Source: Acidimicrobiaceae bacterium (GTDB taxonomy: Bacteria > Actinomycetota > Acidimicrobiia > Acidimicrobiales > RAAP-2). From it: a stretch of 64,000 nucleotides of DNA. The translations under genes and the position numbers were made by a program. Each line of letters opens with the position of its first letter. The stretch's first letter is position 1. Positions 35,842-44,553 of the stretch are shown piece after piece. The notes under the pieces are model-generated. The model did not search any database. It was not told the DNA's origin and saw only the letters and a program-made list of their open reading frames with translations. Location: positions 263,719 to 327,718 of the forward strand of contig PMFA01000005.1 in the NCBI GenBank assembly GCA_003155915.1. The letters are read 5' to 3'.

Positions 35842-37227
35842 ATGGCAACGACTGGACCACTGACTCCCGAAGAGAGCAAGATTCGCGGTCGAGCCCAGCG
35901 CGAGGCGTCGCCTCGTGGTGCGATGGCGAAAGTAAGCGAGCGACCGGCCGACTACGACCCGGTCGCTCGATTGATCTGGCAGGGCGAAACTCGTCAAAGC
36001 GACCTGTTGGGGCTGCGCTACTCACGAATGCTCGCCGATCCGCTGTCCTTCTACCGCGGGAACGCGCTCCTGATGGCCGAGGACCTGGTGCGAGGTACCA
36101 GCACTTCGCTCGAGGTACAGCTCTGTGGTGACGCCCACCTGTCGAACTTCAATATGTTCTCGTCGCCCGAACGTCACCTGGTCTTCGACGTGAACGACTT
36201 TGACGAGACCGACCCGGGCCCGTTCGAATGGGATCTCAAACGACTCGTCGCGTCGCTCGCGGTCGCCTCTTCGCACCTCGGTCACGACAACGCTCAGCAG
36301 GAACGCATCGCCCGGGCCGCGGCCGAGGAGTATCGACTGTCGATTCGACGCTTCGCCGGAGAGGACCGACTGGCCACGTGGTACGCGGCCCTGGACATTG
36401 ATGCCGTGATGGCGGACCTCGGCGGATTCTTCACCGTGAACGCGATCCATCGAATCGACCACGTCGTCGCCTACGCCAGTGGTCGCGACACGCGTAAGGC
36501 GTACGCGAGGATGATTGTCGACGGCAAAGATGGTCCGCGCATCGTGGCGAAGCCGCCGCTCCTCGTCCCGCTGTCGCAACTCGATGAGAGCGGGTACCTG
36601 ACAACGCCAGACCTGGAACGCCTCATCACGAGCTACGTGCGAACGTTGAGCAGCGACCGTCAAGTGCTGCTCTCGCAGTTCACGCCGGTCGACGCCGCGC
36701 GCAAAGTCGTCGGCGTCGGATCGGTCGGCACCGAGTGCTACGTCGTGCTGCTCGTCGGACGAGACGAATTCGATCCGTTCTTCTTACAGGTGAAGCAGGC
36801 GGGCGCGTCGGTCATCGCGACGGCAACGTCGCGGAAGTCGACGACGCCGGCGGGGGAGCGTGTCGTCCAGGGCCAGCGACTGATGCAGGCGACCCCCGAC
36901 GTCTTCTTGGGATGGCACACGGTCAAGAAGGGTGATTCGACTCGGCACTATTACGTTCGCCAGCTCTACGACAACAAGGCGGCGATCGCCATTGACCAAC
37001 TCGACGAGTCACTACTGGTGACCTACGGGCGAATCTGCGCGTGGTCACTCGCGCGGGCCCACGCCCGAGGCGGGCGCGGCGCAGAGATTGCGGGCTATCT
37101 GGGCAAGTCCGACGTCGCCGACGAAGCCTTCGCCGCCTTCGCCATGGCGTACCGAGATCGAGTATTGAGTGATTACAAAGCACTCCAGAGCGCGGCGAAG
37201 GATGGTCGGATTACTTTGGCGACATGA
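35842..37227 (+). CDS. DUF2252 family protein
   Basis: A 461-residue protein with the fold hints of aminoglycoside-phosphotransferase-like kinases. The family motifs CGDAHLSNFNMF and DVNDFDETDPGPFEWDLKRLVAS are near residues 95-140. LVGRDEFDPFFLQVKQA and a C-terminal WSLARAHARGG (kinase-like His and Asp area) follow. Its biochemical activity is unknown. The frame is open upstream of the ATG over the previous gene, but that part is a shadow. It overlaps the CtaG-like gene by 4 bases (ATGA). Confidence 0.9.
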   Translation: MATTGPLTPEESKIRGRAQREASPRGAMAKVSERPADYDPVARLIWQGETRQSDLLGLRYSRMLADPLSFYRGNALLMAEDLVRGTSTSLEVQLCGDAHLSNFNMFSSPERHLVFDVNDFDETDPGPFEWDLKRLVASLAVASSHLGHDNAQQERIARAAAEEYRLSIRRFAGEDRLATWYAALDIDAVMADLGGFFTVNAIHRIDHVVAYASGRDTRKAYARMIVDGKDGPRIVAKPPLLVPLSQLDESGYLTTPDLERLITSYVRTLSSDRQVLLSQFTPVDAARKVVGVGSVGTECYVVLLVGRDEFDPFFLQVKQAGASVIATATSRKSTTPAGERVVQGQRLMQATPDVFLGWHTVKKGDSTRHYYVRQLYDNKAAIAIDQLDESLLVTYGRICAWSLARAHARGGRGAEIAGYLGKSDVADEAFAAFAMAYRDRVLSDYKALQSAAKDGRITLAT

Positions 37228-38060
37228 CGTCGCTGTTGCCGTTCCGTTGGCACATCGCTGAGGTGCTCTTCATCGTCGCGGCCGGCGTCGGCCATCGCGT
37301 CGTCGTCACCTCCGCACGAGAGCGCCGCCTCGCGCTGTACGCACTTCTCGCACTCCTGGTCGTCACCGTCTGGCCCATGGGCGACATCGCGTCGAACGTG
37401 TCGTTGACCGCCGCGACGATCCAACGACTGGTCATCATGCTGTTGGTCGCGCCACTGTTGTTGATGGCGACACCCACGAACGTATTCGTGCGAGTGACGC
37501 GCCCGCGACCGATTGACGCGCTCACCCGGGTGCTGGCGCACCCCGGCCCGGCGATGGCGGTCGTGACTGTGTTGGGTACCTTGACGTTGTCCTCGCCGGT
37601 CGTGGACTGGGGAGCCCATTCGTCGCTCGGGCGCGCCCTGGTGCTCTTCGTGGTCCTGAGCGTCGGGCTGATCCTCTGGGTACCGGCGCTCGGCATCATG
37701 CCCGGTGCGAAGCGGCTCTCACCGATGGGGCGCGCTGGCTACCTGTTCGCGGCGTCGCTGGTGGTGACGAGCCTCTCGTTCGTGTGGATCTTCTCGCGTC
37801 ACCCGCTCTACCCGGCGCTGCACGATCAGTACGCGTTGTTGCACATGACGCCGCTTTTCGATCAGCAACTCGCGGGGTTCGTCGCAAAAATTGGCTGTTA
37901 CGCGCCGCTGTGGGCGATCGCGTTCACGATCTTCTCCCGCGCCGAAGAGGACGGTACGCCGGTTGAAGATACGCCGCTGCACTGGGCCGACGTCGAGCGA
38001 CAGATGCTGCGTATCGACCGAGCGAGCGAGCGAGCTCTCCACCGTCATGAGCCCGAATAG
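37224..38060 (+). CDS. CtaG-like cytochrome c oxidase assembly protein
   Basis: A 278-residue membrane protein with about seven helices of the Caa3-CtaG family. Markers are VVTVWPMGDIASNVSLTAATIQRLVIMLLVAPLLL, the segment HPLYPALHDQYALLHMTPLFDQQLAGFVAKI with the conserved His residues, and a charged C-terminal tail (from about residue 240). Family members help insert copper in terminal oxidases. It is coupled to the DUF2252 gene by overlap. Genes for heme A (ctaA, ctaB) lie 4 kb away, fitting an aerobic respiratory role. Confidence 0.85.
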   Translation: MTSLLPFRWHIAEVLFIVAAGVGHRVVVTSARERRLALYALLALLVVTVWPMGDIASNVSLTAATIQRLVIMLLVAPLLLMATPTNVFVRVTRPRPIDALTRVLAHPGPAMAVVTVLGTLTLSSPVVDWGAHSSLGRALVLFVVLSVGLILWVPALGIMPGAKRLSPMGRAGYLFAASLVVTSLSFVWIFSRHPLYPALHDQYALLHMTPLFDQQLAGFVAKIGCYAPLWAIAFTIFSRAEEDGTPVEDTPLHWADVERQMLRIDRASERALHRHEPE

Positions 38061-38086
38061 AGACTCTTGGTAGGCTGAAACTCCCC

Positions 38087-38159
38087 GGGGACGTAGCTCA
38101 GTTGGTAGAGCGCGGGCTTTGCAAGCCTGAGGTCGTGGGTTCGATCCCCATCGTCTCCA
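38087..38159 (+). tRNA. tRNA-Ala (anticodon TGC)
   Basis: A 73-nt tRNA. Acceptor GGGGACG pairs with CGTCTCC (one G-U), D arm GCTCAGTTGGTAGAGC, anticodon loop TTTGCAA in stem CGGGC/GCCTG, T arm GTGGGTTCGATCCCCAT, discriminator A. CCA is not fully encoded. TAGGCT at 38071-38076 is a plausible -10 element. Confidence 0.96.
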
Positions 38160-38411
38160 CCATTTGCCAGATCAGCCAGATCAGAAAATATATTCTTTAG
38201 AATCCTTCCGGACCAGTGGAGCGACACCATCGCTGGCGGTCTGCTGGTTCAACGACACCGGTGCTGGTTAGGCTGACGTGAGTATTTGCGCCATAAATTC
38301 CAGTGCACGCCCATTTAGCGGCGCGTGGCCGGAAGTCGGAGAAGCGACGAAGGCTCCGTCGGCTCGTACGCGTGCGACCAGCGCAACCTCGACAACGAAG
38401 CGGAGAAGGCA
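38160..38411. other. Intergenic stretch with a short direct repeat
   Basis: An AT-richer gap between tRNA-Ala and the glycosidase gene. It starts with a small tandem repeat (gccagatca twice). No supported gene is present; the right end carries the ribosome site of the next gene. Confidence 0.4.
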
Positions 38412-39617
38412 ATGAATTCGAGCCTCTGGAAACGACCGGCGCTCGTGGTTTTGGTGCTGGTCGCGCTCGTCATGACCATGGCGATGCCCGCGAGCGGGGC
38501 CCCGACGAGGGTTTCGCATCCCTCGGCCCCTCTCACGGTTCACGCGAGCGGGGGGCGTGGCGAAGCCCGCGTCAGTTGGTCGAGGCCCGCGTCAAACGGG
38601 GGATCACCGATTACGACGTACGTCGCGACTTCGCATCCGCAGAACAAGAGATGTGTAACCGTCTCGACAACGTGCACCATTTCGAAGCTTCGCAATGGAA
38701 CGTTGTACACGTTCACGGTCGTCGCGAGGAACAAAGTCGGGGCGGGTTCCAGCTCCCGGCCCTCGAACAGAGTGAGGACCACGATTGTCACCCCGACGAA
38801 GGGTGCGAAGACCAGCTGGTGGAAACCGGGACCGGGTGTGCTGCCCTGGCAGTGGGAGATCGATCACGCACTCAACCTCGGCGACGCCACCGACATGGGC
38901 ACGAACGACACACTGCCCAACGGCCAGCCCGCGCCCGCGCCGAAGGTTTACGACATCGACGGCATTCTGAACCCGGCGTCCACGGTTGCGGCGCTGCACG
39001 CGCGCGGCGCCCACGCCATCTGTTACATCGAGGTCGGTTCGGCTGGCAATTATTACAGCACCGCCCAAGAAGGCATCGCGTCCACGTACTACGCCCAGTA
39101 CCAAGCCGCGGGGGTGTTGGGCAACGCGCTCTCGGGTTACCCCGAGCACTTCCTCAACATCAACTCTCCGGCGACCGTGCGGATCACCGAGGCGATGATC
39201 GCCCAACAGTGCGCCGCCAAGGGATTCGACGCCGTCGAGACCGACCTTGACGAGACCTACTCCGGCTCCGATGGCGCGTCGGGGTTCAGCCTCACCCAAG
39301 GCGACGAGGTCGCCTACATGACGAAGTTGGCGGACTACATGCATCGCCTCGGTCTCGGGTGGGTGATCAAGAACCCCGACGACACCGGCGACAACTACGC
39401 GACGTTGATGGAGCCCTTGGCCGACGCAGTGCTAACCGAGCAGTGCAACGAGTACTCGACCTGCTCGGCGCTGAGCGCCTACCTCGGCCACAAGGCGATC
39501 TTCAACGCCGAGTACAACCTCTCGACGGCCAGCTTCTGCCCGAGTGACATCGCCGCCGGAATCAACGGTGCGCTCTTCCCGGTGGCGCTCAACGGAACGC
39601 GCAGTCCCTGTCAGTGA
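38412..39617 (+). CDS. Secreted glycoside hydrolase family 114-like protein with a fibronectin III domain
   Basis: A 401-residue exported protein. A signal peptide (KRPALVVLVLVALVMTMAMPASG, cleavage near residue 30) leads to a fibronectin III domain (about 38-125) and then a GH114-type barrel (about 140-401). The barrel shows WQWEIDHALNL, HAICYIEVGSAGNYYS, VETDLDETYSG with likely catalytic acids, and the HRLGLGWVIKNPDDTG segment. GH114 enzymes cut alpha-1,4-polygalactosamine, a biofilm or exopolysaccharide component. The ATG follows GGAGAAGG at proper spacing. It may act on the cell's own or a neighbour's surface polymer. Confidence 0.85.
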   Translation: MNSSLWKRPALVVLVLVALVMTMAMPASGAPTRVSHPSAPLTVHASGGRGEARVSWSRPASNGGSPITTYVATSHPQNKRCVTVSTTCTISKLRNGTLYTFTVVARNKVGAGSSSRPSNRVRTTIVTPTKGAKTSWWKPGPGVLPWQWEIDHALNLGDATDMGTNDTLPNGQPAPAPKVYDIDGILNPASTVAALHARGAHAICYIEVGSAGNYYSTAQEGIASTYYAQYQAAGVLGNALSGYPEHFLNINSPATVRITEAMIAQQCAAKGFDAVETDLDETYSGSDGASGFSLTQGDEVAYMTKLADYMHRLGLGWVIKNPDDTGDNYATLMEPLADAVLTEQCNEYSTCSALSAYLGHKAIFNAEYNLSTASFCPSDIAAGINGALFPVALNGTRSPCQ

Positions 39618-39735
39618 ATCCGAGCACACGCCAACAAAGGTCATCATCGGACAGACGGCGACCGCGCGTCTCCACTCTCGTGAGCGAACCGCGGAACTTC
39701 TACGACGTCCACGTGCGGTACTCGAGTGCCAGAGA

Positions 39736-40635
39736 TCAGCCCGCTGAATCTTTGAAGTAGTGGCCCTCGCTCAAATCGGCGAGCAGTCCTTGATGGGTGG
39801 GTTCCCAGCTGAGCAGTTCACGGGTGATGGTGTTTGACGCGGTGGCGTCCATGGCAAAGAAGCGGCTCATCCACCCGAAGTGGTCGCCCGCTTCATCGCT
39901 CGGTATCGAAACGACGGGCACGCCGAGTCCCGATCCAATGGCTTCGGCGATCGCCCTTGTCGCAATCCCTGGTTCGGCGACCGCGTGGACCGAGGTGCCG
40001 GCCGGCGCGCCTTCGAGTGTGAGACGAACGAGACGCGCGGCGTCGAGGCGGTGCACGGCCGGCCAGCAGTTCGCGCCGTCGCCGACGTAACCCGACGTGC
40101 CTTTCGCGCGAGCGATTCCGACCAGTGTGGCGATGAAGCCGTGGTCACCGTCGCCGTGGACGGTTGGCGCAAATCGCACGCACGACGAGCGAACACCGCT
40201 GTGGGCCAGCGACAACGCATACGCGACGCTGGCACTGCGGGGATGGATGCCGGGCTCGGGCTGGTCGTTCTCGGTCGCGACCCGTCCGAGGGAGAGCCCG
40301 AGGACGCCGCCAGCGACGACCAAGGGTCGACCGCTCTCTTTGTACGCCGAACCGATGGCCTCGATGACGCTGCGATCGGTTCTCGCGGCCGCCTCCATCT
40401 GTGAAAAATCGTGGTTGTAACCCAGGTGCACGACGCCGTCACAGAGTGCGGCTCCGTCGCGAAGACTCGCGGGGTCATCGAGCGATCCTCGGAACACTTC
40501 GGCTCCGGCAGCCATGATGGCGGCGGCCGCGGCGTCGGAACGGGCCAATCCCACGACCTCGTGGCCGGCACCGAGAAGTTCAGGAACTACCGCGGCGCCG
40601 ATCCAGCCCGACGCGCCAGTGAGAAATACACGCAT
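39736..40635 (-). CDS. NAD(P)-dependent epimerase/dehydratase family oxidoreductase (extended SDR)
   Basis: A 299-residue Rossmann protein. The nucleotide motif LTGASGWIGAAVVPEL starts at residue 4, followed by GLARSD (selectivity for NADP-like binding) and the GVVHLGYNHDF core. The Tyr-Lys pair is less clear (VAYALSLAHSG in place of YxxxK), as in atypical SDRs. AAAGGAGAAC precedes this ATG. A divergent TetR gene and two operators in the shared promoter region show that it is the likely target of that repressor. The substrate is unknown, possibly a reactive carbonyl compound. Confidence 0.88.
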   Translation of the reverse strand: MRVFLTGASGWIGAAVVPELLGAGHEVVGLARSDAAAAAIMAAGAEVFRGSLDDPASLRDGAALCDGVVHLGYNHDFSQMEAAARTDRSVIEAIGSAYKESGRPLVVAGGVLGLSLGRVATENDQPEPGIHPRSASVAYALSLAHSGVRSSCVRFAPTVHGDGDHGFIATLVGIARAKGTSGYVGDGANCWPAVHRLDAARLVRLTLEGAPAGTSVHAVAEPGIATRAIAEAIGSGLGVPVVSIPSDEAGDHFGWMSRFFAMDATASNTITRELLSWEPTHQGLLADLSEGHYFKDSAG

Positions 40636-40682
40636 AATCAGTTCTCCTTTGATTGGCTGACATTCGCGCACGAATGCGTCGA

Positions 40683-40711
40683 TTGATGTCAGTTACTGCC
40701 ATCACTATACA
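40683..40711 (+). promoter_or_regulatory. Promoter of the tetR gene
   Basis: TTGATG at 40683-40688 and TATACA at 40706-40711 are separated by 17 bases, an almost consensus sigma-70-type promoter pointing toward the TetR start at 40752. The left operator covers its -35 and spacer. Confidence 0.7.
40684..40704. promoter_or_regulatory. TetR operator 1
   Basis: An imperfect palindrome, tgatgtcag and ctgccatca around a 3-base centre (8 of 9 arm positions pair). It covers the tetR promoter spacer and lies at the -10 edge of the leftward promoter. Confidence 0.7.
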
Positions 40712-40732
40712 CATGATGTCAGCGACTGTCAA
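40704..40732 (-). promoter_or_regulatory. Promoter of the SDR oxidoreductase gene
   Basis: Reading leftward, TTGACA (40732-40727) and TATAGT (40709-40704) are separated by exactly 17 bases. This is the best promoter in the window. Operator 2 covers its -35 element. Confidence 0.75.
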
Positions 40733-40734
40733 CA
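40714..40734. promoter_or_regulatory. TetR operator 2
   Basis: A second copy of the operator, sharing the left arm tgatgtcag exactly and a right arm ctgtcaaca (7 of 9 arm positions pair). It starts 30 bases after operator 1, close to three helical turns. Confidence 0.65.
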
Positions 40735-40751
40735 CCGAATAGGATTGGCCA

Positions 40752-41318
40752 ATGGTGCGTTGGGAACCGGGCGGTCAAGGGAGGCTGGCTCAGGCGGCGA
40801 TGGAACTCTACGGCGAGCGCGGATTCGATCAGACCACGGTCGCTGAGATCGCCGAACGGGCCGGACTCACCGAGCGCACGTTCTTTCGCCACTTCTCGGA
40901 CAAGCGCGAGGTCCTCTTTTTCGGGGCGCAGGCGCTCCAGGATCTCCTCGTCAACACCGTCGTCGACGCCCCTGCGTCGGCCGCTCCCATCGACGCGGTG
41001 ACCCTCGCCTTGGAAGCCGCGGGCAACCTCTTCAACGAGCGTCGGGCGTTCTCGGTCCAGCGACAGCACATCATTGACGGGAGCGCAGAGTTACAAGAAC
41101 GCGAGCTCATCAAACTATCCTCGCTGGCCGCGGCGCTCGCCAGCGCATTGCGTCGGCGCGGTGTCGCCGAGTCGACCGCGGGACTGACCGGTGAGGTCGC
41201 GATCGCCATCTTCAAGATCTCCTTCGAACGCTGGGTTTCATCGGCGGAGCCGAGGGACTTGACCCAGCTGATGCGTGACTCGCTCGAACAGTTGAGGGTC
41301 GTCACCGCGACCCAGTAG
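40752..41318 (+). CDS. TetR/AcrR-family transcriptional regulator
   Basis: A 188-residue repressor. The HTH domain is in residues 8-55, with AMELYGERGFDQTTVAEIAERAGLTERTFFRHFSDKREVLF as the classical TetR pattern. The C-terminal helical domain has its own ligand pocket and no recognisable family name. It is divergent from the SDR gene and two palindromes occupy the shared promoter region, so autorepression and control of the SDR are both likely. The inducer is unknown, possibly the SDR substrate. Confidence 0.92.
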   Translation: MVRWEPGGQGRLAQAAMELYGERGFDQTTVAEIAERAGLTERTFFRHFSDKREVLFFGAQALQDLLVNTVVDAPASAAPIDAVTLALEAAGNLFNERRAFSVQRQHIIDGSAELQERELIKLSSLAAALASALRRRGVAESTAGLTGEVAIAIFKISFERWVSSAEPRDLTQLMRDSLEQLRVVTATQ

Positions 41319-41353
41319 TTGCCGCATGGTCCGTTCGGTCGATCCGGAACGGT

Positions 41354-42313
41354 CTACGTGAGAGCGTTGATGGGTTCAGCTCCACGTTCCAGGCGTCGGG
41401 TACCCGGCTCGCGGTCGTGAGCACTCTGTTTCAAGTGGAACTGGGTGACGCCGATCGTGAGCGACACCGCGCCCGCGACGTGCAGTTCGACCAAGAGCGG
41501 CGGCACGTGCGTGAGGTACTGCGTCACGCCGATGGCGGCCTGCACCAGTGAGATGATGACGAGGCGACGCACCCCCAATCGAAGCGCGCTCGGTGCATCC
41601 TTGGTCCAGATGGCGAACAGCAGACCCGTGATGAGACCGATGAAGAGAACCGCGGCGAGCGAATGGACCCAGGCCGCCGAAGAGAACGCGAACGGTAGTC
41701 GCCGCGCCACCAGTTGTCCCTGTGACGAGCCGGCGTGCGGCCCCGAGCCCGTCGTCATGGTGCCCGTGATCAGTAACACGACGAACGGGATCCAGAGCAG
41801 TCGGGCGATCAAGAGAAAGTGCCGATCGCGAACGTCGCGGCGCGCGCCGGGTCCGTAGACGTACTTGGACCGGTGATAGAGCACGGCGCTGATGACGACC
41901 ATCGAGAGCGACAGCAGCATGTGCAGTGAGACCAGCCACGGATTGAGTTTGCTGTAGACGACGAAGGCGCCCAGAATCGCGTCGGCGACGACGCCCCCGA
42001 TCAACATTCCTGAGAGGATTATCAAGTCGCGACGGCGAACTTCGCGCAGAATCGCTGCCAACAACGTCGCGACGGTGACAAAGATCAGCGTCACGGTCAC
42101 GACGCGGTTCGTGTATTCGATGAGTGGATGGATGCTCCACGAACCAGAGATTCGCCCCTTAAAACACGTGGGCCAATCCGGGCAGCCCAAGCCGGAGCCG
42201 GTCAGTCGAACGGCGGCACCCGAGAGCACGATGACAATCATCGAAATGAATGACGCCAGGGCGAACCAACGAAACACTGGGCCCGGTACGACGCGGCGGG
42301 GAGTTGCGGTCAC
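41354..42313 (-). CDS. ctaA: Heme A synthase (COX15/CtaA)
   Basis: A 319-residue membrane enzyme that oxidises heme O to heme A for cytochrome aa3 oxidase. The family start FRWFALASFISMIVIVLSGAAVRLTGSGLGCPDWPTCFKG carries the SGSGLGCPDWP signature. About eight helices follow, with heme-ligand His residues in SIHPLIEYTNR, SLHMLLSLS, WVHSLAAV and VELHVAG. The GTG at 42313 is my choice; the longer start at 42361 would overlap the divergent ctaB start and leave no room for promoters. It faces ctaB head to head. Confidence 0.9.
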   Translation of the reverse strand: MTATPRRVVPGPVFRWFALASFISMIVIVLSGAAVRLTGSGLGCPDWPTCFKGRISGSWSIHPLIEYTNRVVTVTLIFVTVATLLAAILREVRRRDLIILSGMLIGGVVADAILGAFVVYSKLNPWLVSLHMLLSLSMVVISAVLYHRSKYVYGPGARRDVRDRHFLLIARLLWIPFVVLLITGTMTTGSGPHAGSSQGQLVARRLPFAFSSAAWVHSLAAVLFIGLITGLLFAIWTKDAPSALRLGVRRLVIISLVQAAIGVTQYLTHVPPLLVELHVAGAVSLTIGVTQFHLKQSAHDREPGTRRLERGAEPINALT

Positions 42314-42342
42314 CCCCTCAGGATAGGTAATTGCGTCTACCG

Positions 42343-42348
42343 TAGAAT
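42343..42348 (+). promoter_or_regulatory. -10-like hexamer before ctaB
   Basis: TAGAAT is 6 bases before the ctaB ATG with no ribosome site, fitting a leaderless mRNA. The gap to the ctaA start is only about 40 bases, so the two promoters must overlap. Confidence 0.4.
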
Positions 42349-42354
42349 CCCTCC

Positions 42355-43269
42355 ATGACAATCACGGCCCCGGCGCGCCATTCTTTGGGCGAGATTATGC
42401 GGGGCTATCTCGCACTCACCAAGCCCCGGATCATCGAGCTGTTGCTCGTCACCACAATTCCGACGATGGTCGTCGCCGCGAACGGCATTCCCGGGCTTTG
42501 GCTGATGGTGGCGACGCTCTGCGGGGGCACCCTCGCCGCCGGCGGCGCCAACACGTTCAACATGGTGATCGACCGCGATATCGACGCGATCATGGAACGC
42601 ACGAAGCGACGCCCGCTGGTCACCGGCATCATGTCGGCGCGCGACGCCACGTTGTTCGCGATCGGTCTGGAAGTCGTCGCGTTCGTCGTTCTCGCGCTGT
42701 GGGTGAATCAACTCTCGGCGTGGCTCGCTCTATCGGCGACGGCTTTCTACGTCTTCATCTACACGATGTGGTTGAAGCGTCGCAGCAAGCAGAACATCGT
42801 GATTGGCGGGGCCGCGGGCGCGGTGCCCGTGTTGATCGGCTGGGCCGCGGTCACGAACTCCCTCACTTGGACGCCGGTGCTGCTGTTCCTGGTGATCTTC
42901 ATCTGGACGCCCCCGCACTTCTGGGCGCTCGCCGTTCGTTACCGCGACGACTACGAGGCGGCCAACGTGCCGATGATGCCGGTCGTGACGTCGCTTCGCC
43001 ACACGACGCTCGAGATCCTTATCTACTCAGTCGTGATGTGGGCACTCACCGTGTTGATCGGCCCGACCGCGCACCTCGGTGTCGTCTACGCGATCTCGGC
43101 CACGGTACTCGGCGGACTGTTCACGTTCTACGCCGCGCGACTCTACCGACACGCGCTGGTCGACAAGGCCGACGTCGGCGAGGCGATGCGTCTGTTCCAC
43201 TTTTCCATCACGTACTTGACGGCACTCTTTGTCATGATGGCGGTTGACGTCCTTGTCCGACACCACTAG
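42355..43269 (+). CDS. ctaB: Protoheme IX farnesyltransferase (heme O synthase)
   Basis: A 304-residue UbiA-family prenyltransferase with about nine helices that attaches farnesyl to heme B. The first Asp-rich motif is NMVIDRDIDAIMERTKRRPL (about residues 65-84) and the second region is WTPPHFWALAVRYRDDYEAANVPMMP. Divergent ctaA carries out the next step. The last 26 bases overlap the TlpA-like gene, which starts at TTG. Confidence 0.95.
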   Translation: MTITAPARHSLGEIMRGYLALTKPRIIELLLVTTIPTMVVAANGIPGLWLMVATLCGGTLAAGGANTFNMVIDRDIDAIMERTKRRPLVTGIMSARDATLFAIGLEVVAFVVLALWVNQLSAWLALSATAFYVFIYTMWLKRRSKQNIVIGGAAGAVPVLIGWAAVTNSLTWTPVLLFLVIFIWTPPHFWALAVRYRDDYEAANVPMMPVVTSLRHTTLEILIYSVVMWALTVLIGPTAHLGVVYAISATVLGGLFTFYAARLYRHALVDKADVGEAMRLFHFSITYLTALFVMMAVDVLVRHH

Positions 43270-43825
43270 TTCGGAAGGGAGTCCCTCGCGCAAGAAGCGA
43301 CTGCCGATTTTCATCGGCGTGGGAGTCGCGGTGATCGCGATCGTCGTCGTGTCGATCCTCACTGGCGGCAAGGTGAACGACGGCAATGGGGCGACCAGCA
43401 AACTCGTCGGTACGTCCGTCAAGACGTTTTCACTCAGCGGACTCAAGAGCGGCACGGTGGAAGCACCGTGGAAGAGTCATCATGCCGCGGTGCTGATCTT
43501 CTTCGCGAGTTTCTGCGGGCCGTGCAAGAGCGAGATGCCCAAGGTCGCGAAGTACTTGCGTCATCACAACGAGGGCTCGATTCGTGTCATCGGCATCGAC
43601 GCATTGGACTCGCGAGGTCCCGCGGAGGCATTTGTGAAGAAGAGCGGCGTCACGTTTCCCATCGCGTTCGATCCCAACGGAACCGTGACGACGGGCATCT
43701 TCCAATTCGCCTACGTTCCCGAGACCGTGTTCGTGAGCGCCCAAGGAATTCTCAAGCAGGTTTACTACGGGGCGATCCCCAAGGACGTGCTGGTGCGCGG
43801 GATTGCGGCCCTTCGAACGACTTAG
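43244..43825 (+). CDS. TlpA-like membrane-anchored thioredoxin
   Basis: A 193-residue protein with an N-terminal anchor (about residues 20-41, LPIFIGVGVAVIAIVVVSIL) and an extracytoplasmic thioredoxin fold. The redox motif FCGPC is near residue 88, and the cis-Pro region is FAYVPETVFV. It is of the AhpC/TSA-Redoxin type used for cytochrome c or CuA-site maturation, which fits its place after ctaB. TTG 43244 and TTG 43253 are the candidate starts. It ends by converging on the ABC permease with a 4-base overlap. Confidence 0.88.
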   Translation: MTSLSDTTSSEGSPSRKKRLPIFIGVGVAVIAIVVVSILTGGKVNDGNGATSKLVGTSVKTFSLSGLKSGTVEAPWKSHHAAVLIFFASFCGPCKSEMPKVAKYLRHHNEGSIRVIGIDALDSRGPAEAFVKKSGVTFPIAFDPNGTVTTGIFQFAYVPETVFVSAQGILKQVYYGAIPKDVLVRGIAALRTT

Positions 43826-44553
43826 TCGAATCGAAACGTTCGCGCCGCGACGAGCGGTGCGAGCAGCGCCCAGATCCCAAGTACGAGCCAGTCGGTGCCG
43901 GTCGGCATGAGACCCTGTCCCAGCACCCGGTGAAGACCTTCGGCCATCGCGCCGGGCGGCAGCGCAACCGCGACACGCCGGATGATCGACGGGAGTGAGG
44001 TCAACGGCACGACGATGCCCGAGAGCAACAACAACACGAGATAGAGGCCGTTGCTGGCGGCGAGATTCACTTCCGCGCGAAGTCGTCCGGCGAGGGCGAG
44101 ACCGATGCCGGCGCAACCGGCCGAGCCGAGCACCAAGAGCGCCGCGACTTCGAATCCACCACTCGCCCCACCGCGGGGGCGCCACGACAGCGCGAAGGCG
44201 ACGACGGCCAGAATGATGACCTGCAGGGCTTCGGTCACCAGTACGCCGGCGATCTTGGCGCCGATGAGTCGGCGCGTGCCGAGCGGTGTGACGTGGAGTC
44301 GCCGCAGGACGCCGTAGCTGCGCTCGAAGCCCGTCGCGATCGACAAGGCGACCAGTGACGTCGAGAGCACGCAGAGCGCCAACACTCCGGGCGCGATGAA
44401 ATCGACGCGACTCGTGGTCGGTGTCGACACGACCTTGGTCAGTGAGAAGAACACGAGAAGCAGGATCGGGATACCGACCGTCAAGAGCAACGTCTCGCCG
44501 CGACGCAACGTCATTCGAACTTCGGCGCGACTCTGCGCCCACCAGGCGTTCAC
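43822..44553 (-). CDS. ABC-2 type transporter permease
   Basis: A 243-residue inner-membrane protein with about six helices. The start SRAEVRMTLRRGETLLLTVGIPILLLVFFS and the FERSYGVLRRLHVTPLGTRRLIGAKI coupling region are typical of ABC-2 permeases, as is LLLSGIVVPLTSLP. I start it at the GTG overlapping the ATPase stop by 4 bases. It pairs with the ATPase encoded upstream. It resembles drug or daunorubicin-type exporters; the substrate is unknown. The 5' half of the larger frame to 44922 is a shadow of the ATPase gene. Confidence 0.88.
   Translation of the reverse strand: MNAWWAQSRAEVRMTLRRGETLLLTVGIPILLLVFFSLTKVVSTPTTSRVDFIAPGVLALCVLSTSLVALSIATGFERSYGVLRRLHVTPLGTRRLIGAKIAGVLVTEALQVIILAVVAFALSWRPRGGASGGFEVAALLVLGSAGCAGIGLALAGRLRAEVNLAASNGLYLVLLLLSGIVVPLTSLPSIIRRVAVALPPGAMAEGLHRVLGQGLMPTGTDWLVLGIWALLAPLVAARTFRFD

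Noticed and set aside
43430..44542. 370-residue minus-strand frame opposite the TlpA-like gene and through the ABC permease
   Set aside because: Arg-rich shadow in a different phase from both real genes.
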